A DNA stretch of 64,000 bases from Actinomyces haliotis (GCF_015355765.1 NZ_JACWNA010000005.1:1-64000), one strand, 5' to 3'; counted from the first letter of the stretch, positions 1-9,622 are shown. A program made the numbers and translations. The notes: generated from the letters alone by a model not told the origin.

Positions 1-2
1 TC

Positions 3-104
3 ATCGCCCTGGCCCACCGCCGCATCCTCACCCTGCACGCCATGATCCGAGACGGCGCCCTCTACGACCCCCAACCAACCCACCAGCTACCCGCTGCCGC
101 TTGA
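3..104 (+). pseudogene. IS110-family transposase, C-terminal remnant
   Basis: The frame entering from the left edge reads [18 protein letters not shown] and ends in TGA at 102-104. The pattern of alanine/arginine-rich helix followed by a 'xMxRDGxxYDP' tail is typical of the extreme C-terminus of IS110/IS116 transposases. Only about 33 codons are visible and the rest lies outside the window, so whether the gene is intact upstream cannot be judged. It abuts an IS30 fragment, so this end of the window is a patchwork of insertion sequences. Confidence 0.55.
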
Positions 105-123
105 CCAACAACATAGGGGCACC

Positions 124-321
124 CCCCACAGCCCGTGGCAGCGCGGCACCAACGAGAACACCAACGGGCTGCTGCGCCAGTACTTCCCCAAAGGCAAAGA
201 CCTATCGGTGCATACACCCGTCGACCTCGAGCTCGTCGCCCAGCGCCTCAACGGCCGACCACGCAAGACGCTCGGCTGGGTCACCCCAGCCGAGCGCCTG
301 CGTGATCGACTAACCACCTGA
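124..321 (+). pseudogene. IS30-family transposase, C-terminal fragment
   Basis: The frame reads [20 protein letters not shown], then a PKGKDLS segment and a terminal [15 protein letters not shown]-type motif before TGA at 319-321. This is the hallmark C-terminal block of IS30-family transposases, including the catalytic Glu in the GTNENTNG motif. In this frame a stop at 43-45 and unrelated IS110 sequence lie upstream, so the N-terminal two thirds of the gene are missing. The sequence just after the stop (about 325-350, GGTGTTGCGAGCACCCCTAG) resembles an IS30-type terminal inverted repeat. A dead transposase remnant. Confidence 0.75.
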
Positions 322-953
322 ACCGTCAGGTGTTGCGAGCACCCCTAGAAACTGCCCACGGCGCGGTGGCCCCCGGCCCACGCAAGGACCTGATCGTCGC
401 ATGAGAGAACCACCGCGGCGGGACGGGTCAGGCCGCAAGCCGCCCCTGCTCCCTCGCGAGCTTCGCGCCGGTGCCTCGGAGCGCCACCACCAGGAGGACG
501 GCCGCGAAGAGCAGCATGACACTTACGATCGAGAGGCCTTGCCCCTGGCAAGCATCCGGTGGCTGAACTCGCGCGCAGGGCCTGCCGGGAGACACCGCGG
601 CGGCGCGCCGCCTGCGTGACGCCGACGGTCTCGACGCCGTCGGGCAGCCGGGCCTCGTGGTGGTCCTACGCCCGGGCGGTCAGAACCTCACGTCCAGTGA
701 GGGCGCCGACGTCACCGGCCGCGATCCGGGCGGGGTCGATCGCCTGGTCAAGGTCGGCAGTTCGATAGGTGATGACGAGCTCGCCCGCCGCCGTGTCGTC
801 GTTGGGCCGTGCGAGAGAGAGCGGGGTCGCGCCCATCCTCCCTGACGCGAAGGAGCAGCGCCCTGCTCGCGGCGCCGATCGTCCACCGTGGCACGTGGCA
901 GGACGGGCGCGGTCCCTCCGCCGTGCGTTCAGGAGCCCATGACCGCCAGGGCT
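322..953. other. Gene-free relic region
   Basis: No recognisable gene in about 630 bp. The first 30 bases look like the terminal repeat of the IS30 remnant. The rest is G+C rich without a convincing coding frame. One small minus-strand open frame (836 to 666, 56 codons, starting MGATPLSLARPNDD) has protein-like composition and could be a leftover of a deleted gene, but it matches nothing I know and its GGAGG sits too close to the ATG. It is not called as a gene. Confidence 0.4.
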
Positions 954-1685
954 CTATGGCTCGGTCGCCTCCGGACCAGCTCGCAGGCGGCTGAGCTCAG
1001 GATGACGCAGGGCGGGATAGTCCTCGTAGTGCTGGCAGACCGCCTCGATCAGCGCGGTGGAGTCACCGTCAAGGAGGGCGTCGATCATCCTCGTGTGGAC
1101 GGCCAGGGAGTATGCGGCGATGTCGGCGTCGTAGCTGGCGGTGAGCACCCACTCGTCGGCCCGCATGGGCGCGACGACGGCCTTGGTGCGCTCCTTGAGG
1201 TAGGTGTTGTGCGAGGCCCTTGCGATCATCTCGTGGAGGTTGAAGGTCACCTTGAGATACCACCGGTAGTCGTGGGCGGCGATCGCCTCGCTGAGCTCGA
1301 CGCAGGCGGCACGGAGCTTGAGACGGTCGGACTCACTGGCCTCCCGGATCGCGAGGATGCCAGCGGCGATCTCGAGCGCCTTGCGGGTGGACAGGCAGCA
1401 GACGATCTTGGCGCCGGCCCCCACAAACTCATCCTGCGCCTCGGCGTCGTGGCAGGAACCGGTGACGAAGCTGCCCTCACCCAGCCTGGTCTCGATCTCG
1501 CCGGCCAGCTGGAGGGCCCTGAGCGCCTCTCGGACCGCCGTGCGGCTCACCTTGAACTGTCGCGCGAGCTCCCGCTCCGAGGGGAGTCGAGAGCCCACGG
1601 GCCAACGACCGGACCGCAGCAGCTCAAGCAGGTCCCGCGCGAGCCGCTCGGACTTGCGGGGAGGGACCTCGGTCTTCGCCGTCAT
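954..1685 (-). CDS. GntR/FadR-family transcriptional regulator
   Basis: A 243-residue protein. Residues about 10-75 form a GntR winged helix-turn-helix (SRLPSERELARQFKVSRTA then VREALRALQLAGEI). The rest is all-helical and fits the FCD ligand-binding domain of the FadR subfamily, which binds small carboxylates. The ATG at 1685 is chosen because the protein starts just before the wHTH and GGGGA lies upstream; longer in-frame starts would read into the operator region. It is divergent from aspA across about 220 bp rich in TTGG/CCAA palindromes, so it probably controls aspA and the dicarboxylate transporter and itself. The effector (aspartate, fumarate or similar) is inferred. Confidence 0.85.
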   Translation of the reverse strand: MTAKTEVPPRKSERLARDLLELLRSGRWPVGSRLPSERELARQFKVSRTAVREALRALQLAGEIETRLGEGSFVTGSCHDAEAQDEFVGAGAKIVCCLSTRKALEIAAGILAIREASESDRLKLRAACVELSEAIAAHDYRWYLKVTFNLHEMIARASHNTYLKERTKAVVAPMRADEWVLTASYDADIAAYSLAVHTRMIDALLDGDSTALIEAVCQHYEDYPALRHPELSRLRAGPEATEP

Positions 1686-1769
1686 GACGCCATTGTCCCC
1701 GGCGGCACGTCGCTGCTCAATGGCCATGGGCATAGTCCACGCCGAACCGGGGCGTGACACGAGGGGTGA

Positions 1770-1861
1770 CCAACTGTTGGACAACGCGCACCTCCCGGCG
1801 TAGCGTCGGCACGGTTGGTGGTCCAACCAGTAGGACCACTGGCGGTTGTCGGTTGGCCCAA
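1770..1861. promoter_or_regulatory. Putative GntR operator cluster between gntR and aspA
   Basis: The divergent intergenic region holds several dyads built from the same half-site: CCAAC-T-GTTGG (1770-1780), GGTTGG-TGGT-CCAACC (1813-1828) and TTGG-C-CCAA (1853-1861), followed by a further TGGTTGGG. FadR-type GntR proteins usually bind short dyads of the TNGTNNNACNA kind, and TGGTCCAACCA in the middle site fits this. The position between the regulator and aspA supports an operator for the adjacent regulator. The exact binding site is inferred. Confidence 0.55.
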
Positions 1862-1905
1862 TGGTTGGGCGACCGCGAGGACCGAGAGGCAAAGGAGCTG
1901 ACACG

Positions 1906-3393
1906 GTGAGGACGCGGACGGAGCAGGATCTCCTGGGAGAGCGGGAGATTCCCGCCGATAGCTACTACGGCATCCACACACTGAGGGCGTTGGAGAACTT
2001 CCGGCTCTCCAACGGCACGATGAATGATGAGCCTGAGTTCATCCGTGCGATGGTGCGGGTCAAGAAGGCGACCGCCCTGGCCAACAGGGAGCTTGGCTCG
2101 ATCCAGACCGACGTCGCAGACGCCATCTGCGCGGCGTGCGACGCCATCGTGGAGGACGGCCGGTGCATGGACCAGTTTCCCACCGACTCCTTCCAGGGCG
2201 GCGCAGGCACCTCGGTCAACATGAACACCAACGAGGTCGTGGCGAACCTGGCTCTCGAGCTGGTCGGCCTGGAGCGGGGGCGGTACGACGTCATCAGCCC
2301 GAACGATCACGTCAACAAGTCGCAGTCGACCAACGACGCCTACCCGACCGGCTTCCGGCTGGCGGTCTACAGCCTCGCGCAGGATCTGGTCCGGGCGATC
2401 GACGGTCTCGTGTCCGCGCTGCACGCGAAGGGCGACGAGTTCGAGGACGTCCTGAAGATGGGACGCACCCAACTGCAGGACGCCGTTCCCATGAGCCTCG
2501 GCGGAGAGTTCCACGGCTACGCGGACAACATGGCCGAGGAGGTCGAGCGCGTGCGGAGTGCCGCCGGCAGGCTGCTCGAGGTCAACCTGGGAGGCACAGC
2601 GATCGGGACCGGTCTCAACACCCCGCCAGACTTTCCCGCGGTCGCCGCCAGGCACCTCGCGGAGGTCACTGGGCTCGAGATCGTCTCGGCACCGGACCTC
2701 CTGGAGTCCAGCTATGACAACGGCGCCTACATCGCGCTGCACTCAGCGATCAAGCGGACCGCCGCGAAGGTCTCGAAGATCTGCAACGACCTGCGCCTGC
2801 TCTCGAGCGGCCCCCGTGCCGGACTCAACGAGATCAACCTGCCCCGGATGCAGGCTGGGTCCTCGATCATGCCCGCCAAGGTCAACCCGGTCATCCCGGA
2901 GGTCGTCAACCAGGTCTGCTTCAAGGTCTTCGGCAACGACGTCACCGTGTGCTTCGCCGCCGAGGCCGGCCAGCTCGAGCTGAACGTCATGGAGCCGGCG
3001 CTGTCCCAGGCGATGTTCGAGTCCCTGCACCTGCTCACGCGCGCCCTGGACACCCTGCGCAGCCGGTGCGTGGAAGGGATCACCGCCAACCCCGAGGTCT
3101 GCCGGGCGCACGTGCTGGGTTCGATCGGGATCGTCACCTACCTCAACGACGTCATCGGCCACCACGCGGGCGACGTGATCGGCGAGGAGTGCGCCCGCAC
3201 CGGTGAGCCCGTGCGAGACGTCGCCTTGCGGATGGGTCTGCTCGCGGAGGAGGACCTCGACACGATCCTCTCGACGGAGAACCTCCTGCGCCCGCGGTAC
3301 GCGGGGCGCATCTACGGCCCGGACGATAGGGGACTGCCGGCCGGAGTTGAGCCTCCGGCGCGCCGGCGGGCTCCTCGGCCGGCGACGGCCTGA
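1906..3393 (+). CDS. aspA: Aspartate ammonia-lyase
   Basis: A 495-residue member of the fumarase/aspartase superfamily, which deaminates L-aspartate to fumarate and ammonia. Diagnostic blocks are [20 protein letters not shown] (aspartase has [11 protein letters not shown] where class II fumarases have KGQSSND) and the signature loop [12 protein letters not shown] at about residues 318-329, which contains the catalytic serine. The GTG at 1906 is preferred because AAAGGAG lies just upstream and the first residues ([13 protein letters not shown]) match the family N-terminus; the ATG at 1846 would add about 20 unrelated residues. The C-terminal 25 residues, after the usual LLRPRYAG end, are an Arg/Pro/Ala-rich extension. 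The transporter gene starts 10 bp downstream, so they form an operon for aspartate catabolism or fumarate supply. Confidence 0.92.
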   Translation: MRTRTEQDLLGEREIPADSYYGIHTLRALENFRLSNGTMNDEPEFIRAMVRVKKATALANRELGSIQTDVADAICAACDAIVEDGRCMDQFPTDSFQGGAGTSVNMNTNEVVANLALELVGLERGRYDVISPNDHVNKSQSTNDAYPTGFRLAVYSLAQDLVRAIDGLVSALHAKGDEFEDVLKMGRTQLQDAVPMSLGGEFHGYADNMAEEVERVRSAAGRLLEVNLGGTAIGTGLNTPPDFPAVAARHLAEVTGLEIVSAPDLLESSYDNGAYIALHSAIKRTAAKVSKICNDLRLLSSGPRAGLNEINLPRMQAGSSIMPAKVNPVIPEVVNQVCFKVFGNDVTVCFAAEAGQLELNVMEPALSQAMFESLHLLTRALDTLRSRCVEGITANPEVCRAHVLGSIGIVTYLNDVIGHHAGDVIGEECARTGEPVRDVALRMGLLAEEDLDTILSTENLLRPRYAGRIYGPDDRGLPAGVEPPARRRAPRPATA

Positions 3394-3403
3394 GGCGCCG
3401 ATC

Positions 3404-4696
3404 GTGATCTGGCTCCAGTTCGTCGTCCTCCTGGCTTTCATCTTCCTGGGCGCCCGCCTCGGAGGCATTGGCATCGCCTACGCCGGGGCGGCCGGCGTCA
3501 TCGTCCTGGGGTTCCTCGGCTGCACCGTGGACCCGGAGAAGGACATCCCTTGGGACGTCCTGGGCATCATCATGGCGGTTATCTCCTGCATCGCCGTCCT
3601 CCAGGCCTGCGGTGGGCTGGACCTGCTGGTCAAGGTCAGTGAGCAGCTGATGCGGCGCAACCCGCGGCGTCTGACCTTCGTCGCCCCGGTCGTCACCTTC
3701 TTCATGACCGTCTTCTGCGGCACCGGCCACGTCGCCTTCGCGACCCTGCCCGTCATCGCCGAGGTCGCCAAGGAGCAAGGCATCCGGCCGTCTCGGCCCT
3801 TGTCAATCTCCGTCGTCGCCTCCCAGGTCGGCATCGCCGCGTCCCCGATCTCCGCCGCCATGGTGGCGATGGCCAGCGTCGTGGAGCCTGAGGGCATCGG
3901 GTACCTCCCCCTGGTGGGGGTGTCGATCGTCGTGTGTCTCGCGGGTTGCATGGCGGGCGCCTTGGTGGCCTCGAGGCTCGGCGTCGAGCTGGAGGACGAC
4001 CCCGTCTACCAAGAGCGCAAGGCTGCGGGCACTATCGCCATGCGCGGCACCGGCGAGTACGACATCGACCCCTACGCCAGACGAGCCGTGGCGATCTTCG
4101 CCGTGACCCTGGCGGCGGTCATGGGTTACGCCGCCCTCACCTCGGCCGTGGACCTCCCGATCGGTCGCAACGCGGCGATCATGACCTTCATGATGACCGC
4201 TGCTCTGATCATCAAGGTCACGTGCAAGGTCGACCTGGCTGGAGTCTCGAACCAGGCGACCTTCAAGGGCGGGATGAGCGCCGCGCTGTGCATCCTGGGC
4301 GTCGCCTGGCTGGGAAACACCTTCGTGAACGCCAACATCGACACCATCACGGGCGCTGGAGCCTCGATCATCCAAGGCAACCCGTGGCTCCTGGCCGTCG
4401 TCCTGTTCTTCGCCTCGGCCCTGCTCTACTCCCAGGGCGCCACGACCACGACCTTCATGCCCGTGGCCGCAGCGATGGGCGTCAGCGGCGCAGTCATGGT
4501 CGCGTCCTTCCCCGCCGTCACCGGCCTGTACCTCCTGCCGACCTACCCGACGACGGTGGCCGCCATCGAGATGGACGACACCGGCTCGACCCGGATCGGG
4601 AAGTACGTCTTCAACCACCCGTTCCTCCTTCCGGGCGTCACCTCGGTCGTCGTCGCGGTCCTACTGGGCTTCGCGGTCACCGCAGTCGCCCTGTGA
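3404..4696 (+). CDS. Anaerobic C4-dicarboxylate transporter, DcuA/DcuB family
   Basis: A 430-residue, strongly hydrophobic protein close to the usual 430-445 residues of Dcu carriers. It opens with a membrane segment (FVVLLAFIFLGARLGGIGIA) and contains the family blocks FFMTVFCGTGHVAFATLPVI and SVVASQVGIAASPISAAMVA, with about ten further membrane segments and a conserved end region (GKYVFNHPFLLPG). DcuA/B exchange aspartate, fumarate and succinate. The GTG at 3404 is chosen because it lies 10 bp after the aspA stop and immediately before the first membrane segment. Together with aspA it suggests uptake of aspartate and export of succinate in fumarate respiration (inference). Confidence 0.88.
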   Translation: MIWLQFVVLLAFIFLGARLGGIGIAYAGAAGVIVLGFLGCTVDPEKDIPWDVLGIIMAVISCIAVLQACGGLDLLVKVSEQLMRRNPRRLTFVAPVVTFFMTVFCGTGHVAFATLPVIAEVAKEQGIRPSRPLSISVVASQVGIAASPISAAMVAMASVVEPEGIGYLPLVGVSIVVCLAGCMAGALVASRLGVELEDDPVYQERKAAGTIAMRGTGEYDIDPYARRAVAIFAVTLAAVMGYAALTSAVDLPIGRNAAIMTFMMTAALIIKVTCKVDLAGVSNQATFKGGMSAALCILGVAWLGNTFVNANIDTITGAGASIIQGNPWLLAVVLFFASALLYSQGATTTTFMPVAAAMGVSGAVMVASFPAVTGLYLLPTYPTTVAAIEMDDTGSTRIGKYVFNHPFLLPGVTSVVVAVLLGFAVTAVAL

Positions 4697-4709
4697 GAGC
4701 CGCAGGCTC

Positions 4710-4959
4710 ATGACCTCCATGTTCGCACCCCACACCTTCGACAACGCCGTCATCGGCGTCGTCGGGGGCATGGGGCCGGCGGCGACGGGCCAGTTCCTCG
4801 TCAACCTCGCCGAGGAGCTGGGCGCGGAGCACGGCCAGGACCCACCCACGCGTCCTCGTCCTGTCCGACACGAAGGTGCCGGACAGGACGACGGCGATCG
4901 AGCGCGGCGACCCCGGCCCGGCGGACGTCCTGCGCGTGGGCCTGCACCGCGCGATCGAC
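4710..4959 (+). pseudogene. Aspartate/glutamate racemase, frameshifted and truncated
   Basis: The start reads MTSMFAPHTFDNAVIGVVGG and continues MGPAATGQFLVNLAEELG, the N-terminus of Asp/Glu racemases (GGMGPxAT motif). At about 4842-4847 the frame shifts by one base, in a C-rich stretch, after which the next frame reads VLVLSDTKVPDRTTAIERG and then VLRVGLHRAIDLG. Homology ends at the IS481 insertion near 4960. The gene lies 13 bp after the Dcu gene and was probably the third gene of the aspartate operon. No functional racemase can be made; the catalytic second half is absent. Confidence 0.8.
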
Positions 4960-4963
4960 CTAG

Positions 4964-6081
4964 GTGTTGTGGGCCATGAGGTTGTAGGCGCTGGGGCCTG
5001 ATGGGACGGTGGGGGTCCGTCTGGGTCAGGATGGGAGGTACTGAAGCATCCGATCTGACTCAGAGGTCCCCACCGCCTATGACCCACCGTAACGCCCCAC
5101 TCACGCCCGAAGGACGCCTGCGCCTGATCGAGCGCGTCCAGGCCGCCGGCCCCATCGCCCACGTCGCCGCCGAGGCCGGCATCGCGCGCGCCACCGTGTC
5201 CAAGTGGGTGGCCCGCTACCGGATCCATGGCGAGGCCGGCCTGCAGGACCGCTCCAGCGCCCGCTGGCACCGCCCCACCCAGACCCCGCCGGAGGTCGTC
5301 GACCTCATCGAGAACCTGGCGCCGCACCCACAAGTTGTCCGCCCGCCGCATCACCCACGAGCTCCATGCCCGGGGTACCCAGATCAGCGTGCGAACCGTC
5401 ACCCGCTGGCTGGACCGCGCCGGACTGAACCGGCGCCGCCACATCGACCCCACCGCAGCCTCCAACCGCGTCACTGGGAGGATCCACGCGCGCTACCCGG
5501 GCCACATGGTCCACCTCGACGTCAAGAAAGTCGGGAGGATCCCACCGGGTGGAGGCTGGCGAGCCCACGGGCGAGGAAGCGACAAGACCAAGGCATCCAA
5601 GCGCGGTGCGGGCAGGAGCGTGGGCTACACCTACCTGCACACCGCCATCGACGGCTTCTCCCGCCTGGCCTACACGGAGGCGCTGGACGGACGAGACGGC
5701 CGCGACCACCATCGGCTTCTTCTGCCGCGCCCGGGCCTTCTTCGCCTCCCACGGCATCACCAGGCTCGTGCGCGTGATCACCGACAACGGCGTGAACTAT
5801 CGAGCCAAGAGCTTCACCAAAGCCATCCTGAGCCTGGCGGTCCGTCACCAACGGATCCGGCCCTACACACCGCGCCACAACGGCAAGGTCGAGCGCTACA
5901 ACCGGATCCTGTCCCAGGAGTGCCTCGACGCGAGCCAGCTCATCTCACAGGACCAGCCCCGGGCAGCAATCGCCGTGTGGAACCACCACTACAACTACCA
6001 TCGCCCCCGCACCGCCTGCCACGACCAGCCACCCGCCACGAGAGTCCCCGCCCGCGTCACCAACGTCATGGCCTCATACAG
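4964..6081 (+). mobile_element. IS481-family insertion sequence
   Basis: A 1.1-kb element bounded by imperfect inverted repeats. The left TGTTGTGGGCCATGAGGTTG (from 4965) matches the reverse complement of the right end, TGTATGAGGCCATGACGTTG (ending 6080), at most positions. CTAG at 4960-4963 and again at 6082-6085 is a plausible 4-bp target duplication. It carries a single transposase gene with two frameshifts. The left flank is the racemase stump and the right flank a radical SAM fragment; these are not halves of one gene, so a deletion has occurred here besides the insertion. Confidence 0.8.
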
Positions 6082-6085
6082 CTAG
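5079..6085 (+). pseudogene. IS481-family transposase, two frameshifts
   Basis: The N-terminus (MTHRNAPLTPEGRLRLIERV, then an HTH with ARATVSKWVARYRIHG) is typical of actinobacterial IS481 transposases. The reading frame breaks near 5325-5340, continues with KLSARRITHELHARGTQISV and MVHLDVKKVGRIP (first catalytic Asp), breaks again near 5685-5695, and ends with VITDNGVNYRA (second Asp) and HNGKVERYNRILSQECLD (Glu). All three DDE residues are present but in three frames, so the product is inactive unless frameshifting occurs. The TAG stop (6083-6085) lies in the duplicated CTAG target, just outside the inverted repeat. Confidence 0.85.
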
Positions 6086-6087
6086 GT

Positions 6088-6744
6088 AGACCTGTCGCCA
6101 TCGAGGCCGTGTATACCCCTTCGCACGTCGATCATGGAATTATGCCCCGGGACCTTCATGAATTCTTCGTGAACGAATATGGCGTGCGGTCGGTCGTCAT
6201 CGTGCCAATGATTGACTTGACTGGGGCGTTGTCGGCCGATGCGCTCACAGCGTGGGCGTCGTCGTTGCGTGAGGCCGGCCGCGACTATGGCGTCTACCTG
6301 ACGGCGGATTTAGCTGGTGAGGACGCAAGTGGCTCAGTTGTGGTTGATGACTGGATTGCTCAATTGCTGCAACCTGGCTCCGACTCCTACTGTCACATGG
6401 GTCGAGGGTCGGTTACTGTTGACGCTTCAGGGAAGATATCGCCATGCTACACGCTTCTCGGTCACTCGCAATGGGAGTGCGTGCAACCGACCGGCGGTGG
6501 CGATCTGACGCTGCCCGATTCGTTACGAATGAGGATTGAGCGCGTGACGAAGAGCCGGTACAACTCCTGCCGGGAGTGCGATATTCGTGACGCTTGCTGG
6601 GCTTGTCCGGGATCTCTTGTAGATTCAACTGGTGTGATCATGCAGGTGGAAGCACCATCGTGCGAGTACATGATTGGCCTCATTGAGGGGCTCATGGAGG
6701 TAATGCGAAAGGAGTGTCATGGCGACGCGTGCGCTGTGGCGTGA
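6088..6744 (+). pseudogene. Radical SAM/SPASM peptide maturase, C-terminal fragment
   Basis: About 218 residues of a protein whose N-terminal half, including the CxxxCxxC radical SAM cluster, is missing upstream of the IS481 element. What remains is the end of the radical SAM barrel (VAIEAVYTPSHVDHGIMP, GVRSVVIVPMIDLTGALSAD) and a SPASM domain with cysteines in the expected pattern: YCHMG, then VTVDASGKISPCYTLLG, CRECDIRDACWAC and SCEYM. SPASM domains bind auxiliary Fe-S clusters in enzymes that modify ribosomally made peptides. It overlaps the MFS gene start by 26 bp, and that gene's AAAGGAG lies inside it, so the two were translationally coupled. The one line I counted (6361-6420) is 55% G+C, well below the neighbours, which suggests transfer. 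Cannot be functional alone. Confidence 0.75.
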
Positions 6745-7950
6745 CCGCGACTACCTGGCGTGGCTCGTCGGTGACACCGCTGGGGCGCTCACGGGCGCCA
6801 TGCGGCTTTTCGCGATCCCGCTCATCGCCTACGCCACGACGGGCTCTGCCGCGCTCGCGGGCGGCGCCACGGGCCTGACCGCGATCGTCGCCGCTATGCT
6901 CAGCATCCTCGGTGGCGTCCTCGCCGACACGCATGACCGGCGGGCGCTCATGCGGTGGTACGCCGTCACCGGCGCGCTCGTCCACGGCAGCTTCGGCGTC
7001 CTCGCCTCCTCGGGGCCGTGAGCTCGTGGTGGGTCATGGTCTACGCGGTCGCCACTGGCGTGCGCGCCGGACTGTTCGGTGACGTGACGAACATCGTCCT
7101 GAAGTCCGTCGTCCCCGACGCGAACCTCACCGAGGCCTTCGGCGCGAACCAAGCACGCGACCAGGTGGTGCTCCTGGCTTCCGGCCCCCTCGCCGGCGTG
7201 CTGTTCGCCGTGAGCCCGGCCCTTCCGTTCCTCGTTGAGCTCGGCGCCAGCCTCGTCCTGCTCCTCGCGCTCGCGGGCATCCAGGCGGACCTGGGGCCGC
7301 ATGAGGCCCCCTCACGCGAGGAGCTCCACCCGCTCACCGCCCTGCGCGAGGGCGTCACCTGGGTTCTCCGTCATCGGGTCGTCCGTCGACTCCTGGCCGT
7401 CTCCGTGCCCCTGAGCGCGGGCATGGCAGGCGTGGCGAGCGCCGTCATCATCCACCTCCAGGCCCGCGGGACCCCCGCGCCCGTCATCGGGCTCGTCGGC
7501 ACCGCCGAGGGTGCTGGCGCTCTGTGCGGCGCCCTCGTCGCCACCGCCGTCGCGCGGCGCGTCCCGAGCGGCTGGGCGATGATCCTCGGTGCCTCCCTCA
7601 CCTGCGTCGCCTACCTGCCGATGCTCGTCCTCACCCAGGACGCCGTCGTCGTCGCCGCGATGGGAGCGGCCGCCTGCACAGCAGTCACGAACGCCGTCTT
7701 CGGCTCCTACTTCATGCACGTCGTCCCGGACGCTCTCCTGGGCCGGGCGCTCTCGGTGAGCTCGCTCGCCGGAGCCGGTGCAGGCGGGCTCGGGTCCGCG
7801 ATGGCCGGAGCACTGCTCGGGGCTGTCGGCTTCCGCCTCACGCTCATCGTCCTCGTGCTCCTGTCGGCCCTCGCCGTCCCGCTCCTCCTCACCGCCCCTG
7901 CACTGCGCGCCGTACCACGGCCGGACCTGTGGGAGCCGGCAGAGGAGTGA
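6719..7950 (+). pseudogene. MFS transporter, frameshifted
   Basis: The first frame (MATRALWRDRDYLAWLVGDT to VLASSG) carries the first membrane segments and the MFS loop motif GGVLADTHDRRAL. It stops at TGA 7019-7021. The second frame continues from about 7012 with SSWWVMVYAVATGVRAGLFG and covers the remaining segments to TGA at 7950 (DLWEPAEE end). Joined, they give about 410 residues with 10-12 membrane segments, resembling MFS_3/EntS-type exporters. The break lies in CTCGGGGCC, a single-base slip site, so a sequencing error cannot be excluded. Overlap with the SPASM fragment suggests it exported the modified peptide. Confidence 0.75.
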
Positions 7951-8075
7951 CCTCTGACGGCGCCCGGGGCCGCGTGGCAGGATGTCCCCGTCCGACTCCC
8001 ACGAGCGGACCCGGTGCGCGACGCGGTGCGCCGGAGCGCCGCACGACGGCGCACGGACGGACCAGGGGAGAGCGC

Positions 8076-8789
8076 GTGAGCGAGGGTACGAGACCGCTTC
8101 GCATCGGCATCATGGGCGGCACCTTCGACCCCATCCACCACGGCCACCTCGTGGCGGCCAGTGAGGTCCAGAACGTCTTCCACCTGGACGAGGTCATCTT
8201 CGTCCCGACGTGGGCGCAGCCCTTCAAGAAGGACCGCCGCGTCTCCCCGGCGGAGCACCGCTACCTCATGACGGTCATCGCGACCGCCTCGAACAACCGC
8301 TTCACGACCTCGCGCGTGGACATCGACCGCGGCGGCACCACCTACACAATCGACACCCTCCACGACATCGCCGCCGAGTACCCCGGCGCGGAGCTCTTCT
8401 TCATCACCGGCGCGGACGCGCTGGCCCAGATCCTCACGTGGAAGGACAACGAGGAGATCTTCGACCTCGCCCACCTCGTCGGCGTGACGCGCCCCGGTCA
8501 CGTGCTGTCCGACTCGGGGCTGCCCTCCGACGGCGTCTCCCTCGTCGAGGTCCCTGCGATGGCGATCTCCTCGACCGACTGCCGTGAGCGCGTCGCCCGC
8601 GGCGCGCCGGTGTGGTACCTCGTGCCCGACGGCGTCGTCCAGTACATCCGCAAGTACGGCCTCTACCGCATGAGCACGCCCGACGCCCAGACGACGTCGA
8701 TGACGGCACGAGTCGCCGACCGCGCCGCCTCCGAGCCCGACCCCGGTGCCGACGACGGTGCCGCCCCCGAGGAAGGAAGCCCATCGTGA
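8076..8789 (+). CDS. nadD: Nicotinate-nucleotide adenylyltransferase
   Basis: A 237-residue protein that adenylates nicotinic acid mononucleotide in NAD synthesis. The nucleotidyltransferase motif [15 protein letters not shown] (residues about 10-24) and the [12 protein letters not shown] motif (ISSTxxR type, near residue 170) are complete. The GTG at 8076 follows AGGGGAG. The core matches NadD length to about residue 200 ([12 protein letters not shown]); the last 40 residues are an acidic Ala/Pro/Asp tail of low complexity. It overlaps the next gene by 3-4 bp (GTGA), so nadD, the membrane protein and rsfS form one transcription unit. Confidence 0.95.
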   Translation: MSEGTRPLRIGIMGGTFDPIHHGHLVAASEVQNVFHLDEVIFVPTWAQPFKKDRRVSPAEHRYLMTVIATASNNRFTTSRVDIDRGGTTYTIDTLHDIAAEYPGAELFFITGADALAQILTWKDNEEIFDLAHLVGVTRPGHVLSDSGLPSDGVSLVEVPAMAISSTDCRERVARGAPVWYLVPDGVVQYIRKYGLYRMSTPDAQTTSMTARVADRAASEPDPGADDGAAPEEGSPS

Positions 8790-9622
8790 CGCCCCAGGAC
8801 GCCAGGACCGACGGCCCCGTGAGCCGCCGCGCCCGGCGCGACGCCGAGCGCGAGGTGGAGCGCGAGCTCCTGCGCACAGGCCAGGTGCCGATCCTCACCC
8901 GCAAGGAGATCCGCCGTCAGCGCGCCGAGGCCGAGGCCATGCGCAACGCCATCGCCGCCGGCGAGATCACCGAGGAGGAGGCCCGCGCCCTCCAGAACCC
9001 GTACCTCAACGGGGGCGCCCTCCTCGCCCCGGCGCCCGCCGAGGGCGAGGAAGGGGCCGTCCCGGCCCCCGCCGCAACCGAGGGTGGTGCTGCCGAGGAC
9101 GGCCCCTCCACCGGAGACGCCTCCACCGCCGACTCCGTGGAGACCGCCGAGTCGACGGAGGCCCCGAGCGCCCCCGTCCGCCGTGCCGTCCTGCGCGTCC
9201 CCGCCGCCCAGGGGCTGCGCCGTCTCGACGCCGCCACCGGTGAGATCTCCCCGATCGAGCCCGTCGACGAGGGCTTCGCCGGCATCGAGACGCCCGAGTG
9301 GCAGGCCATCGCCCCCGACGCACCGGCCCCCGGCGAGGAGCCTCCCGTCGCGTCGACGCCGGACTCCGCCCCCGAGCCCGCCGCCGGCACCACCGGCGCC
9401 GGCCTGCCCGACGAGCCGGGCACCCGGCTGACGGAGGTCGCGGCCGCGGCCTCGCAGGAGGACGAGGGCCGGGGCCGCCGCGCCGTCATCGCGCTGCTCG
9501 TCCTCGTCGCGGTCCTCGCCGTCGGCGTCGTGTGCTGGTTCGTCATCCACCAGGCGGGCTCCTCGTCCGCCGCCGGCGTCCAGCACGCCGCCTCCGCGCT
9601 CCCCGGGCTCGCCGGCGCCTGA
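8786..9622 (+). CDS. Single-pass membrane protein of unknown function
   Basis: A 278-residue protein with no family I recognise by name. Residues 10-75 are charged and helical ([35 protein letters not shown]), followed by a long Ala/Pro/Glu-rich low-complexity region. One membrane segment near the C-terminus ([20 protein letters not shown], about residues 236-256) is followed by a short extracytoplasmic tail, which gives a cytoplasmic N-terminus. The start codon GTG at 8786 overlaps the nadD stop and has GGAAGGA upstream. A protein of this sort sits between nadD and rsfS in other actinobacteria; its role is unknown. Confidence 0.8.
   Translation: MTPQDARTDGPVSRRARRDAEREVERELLRTGQVPILTRKEIRRQRAEAEAMRNAIAAGEITEEEARALQNPYLNGGALLAPAPAEGEEGAVPAPAATEGGAAEDGPSTGDASTADSVETAESTEAPSAPVRRAVLRVPAAQGLRRLDAATGEISPIEPVDEGFAGIETPEWQAIAPDAPAPGEEPPVASTPDSAPEPAAGTTGAGLPDEPGTRLTEVAAAASQEDEGRGRRAVIALLVLVAVLAVGVVCWFVIHQAGSSSAAGVQHAASALPGLAGA

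Noticed and set aside
666-836. 56-codon minus-strand open frame before gntR
   Set aside because: No homology recognised, poor ribosome-site spacing, and it lies in a region of IS debris.
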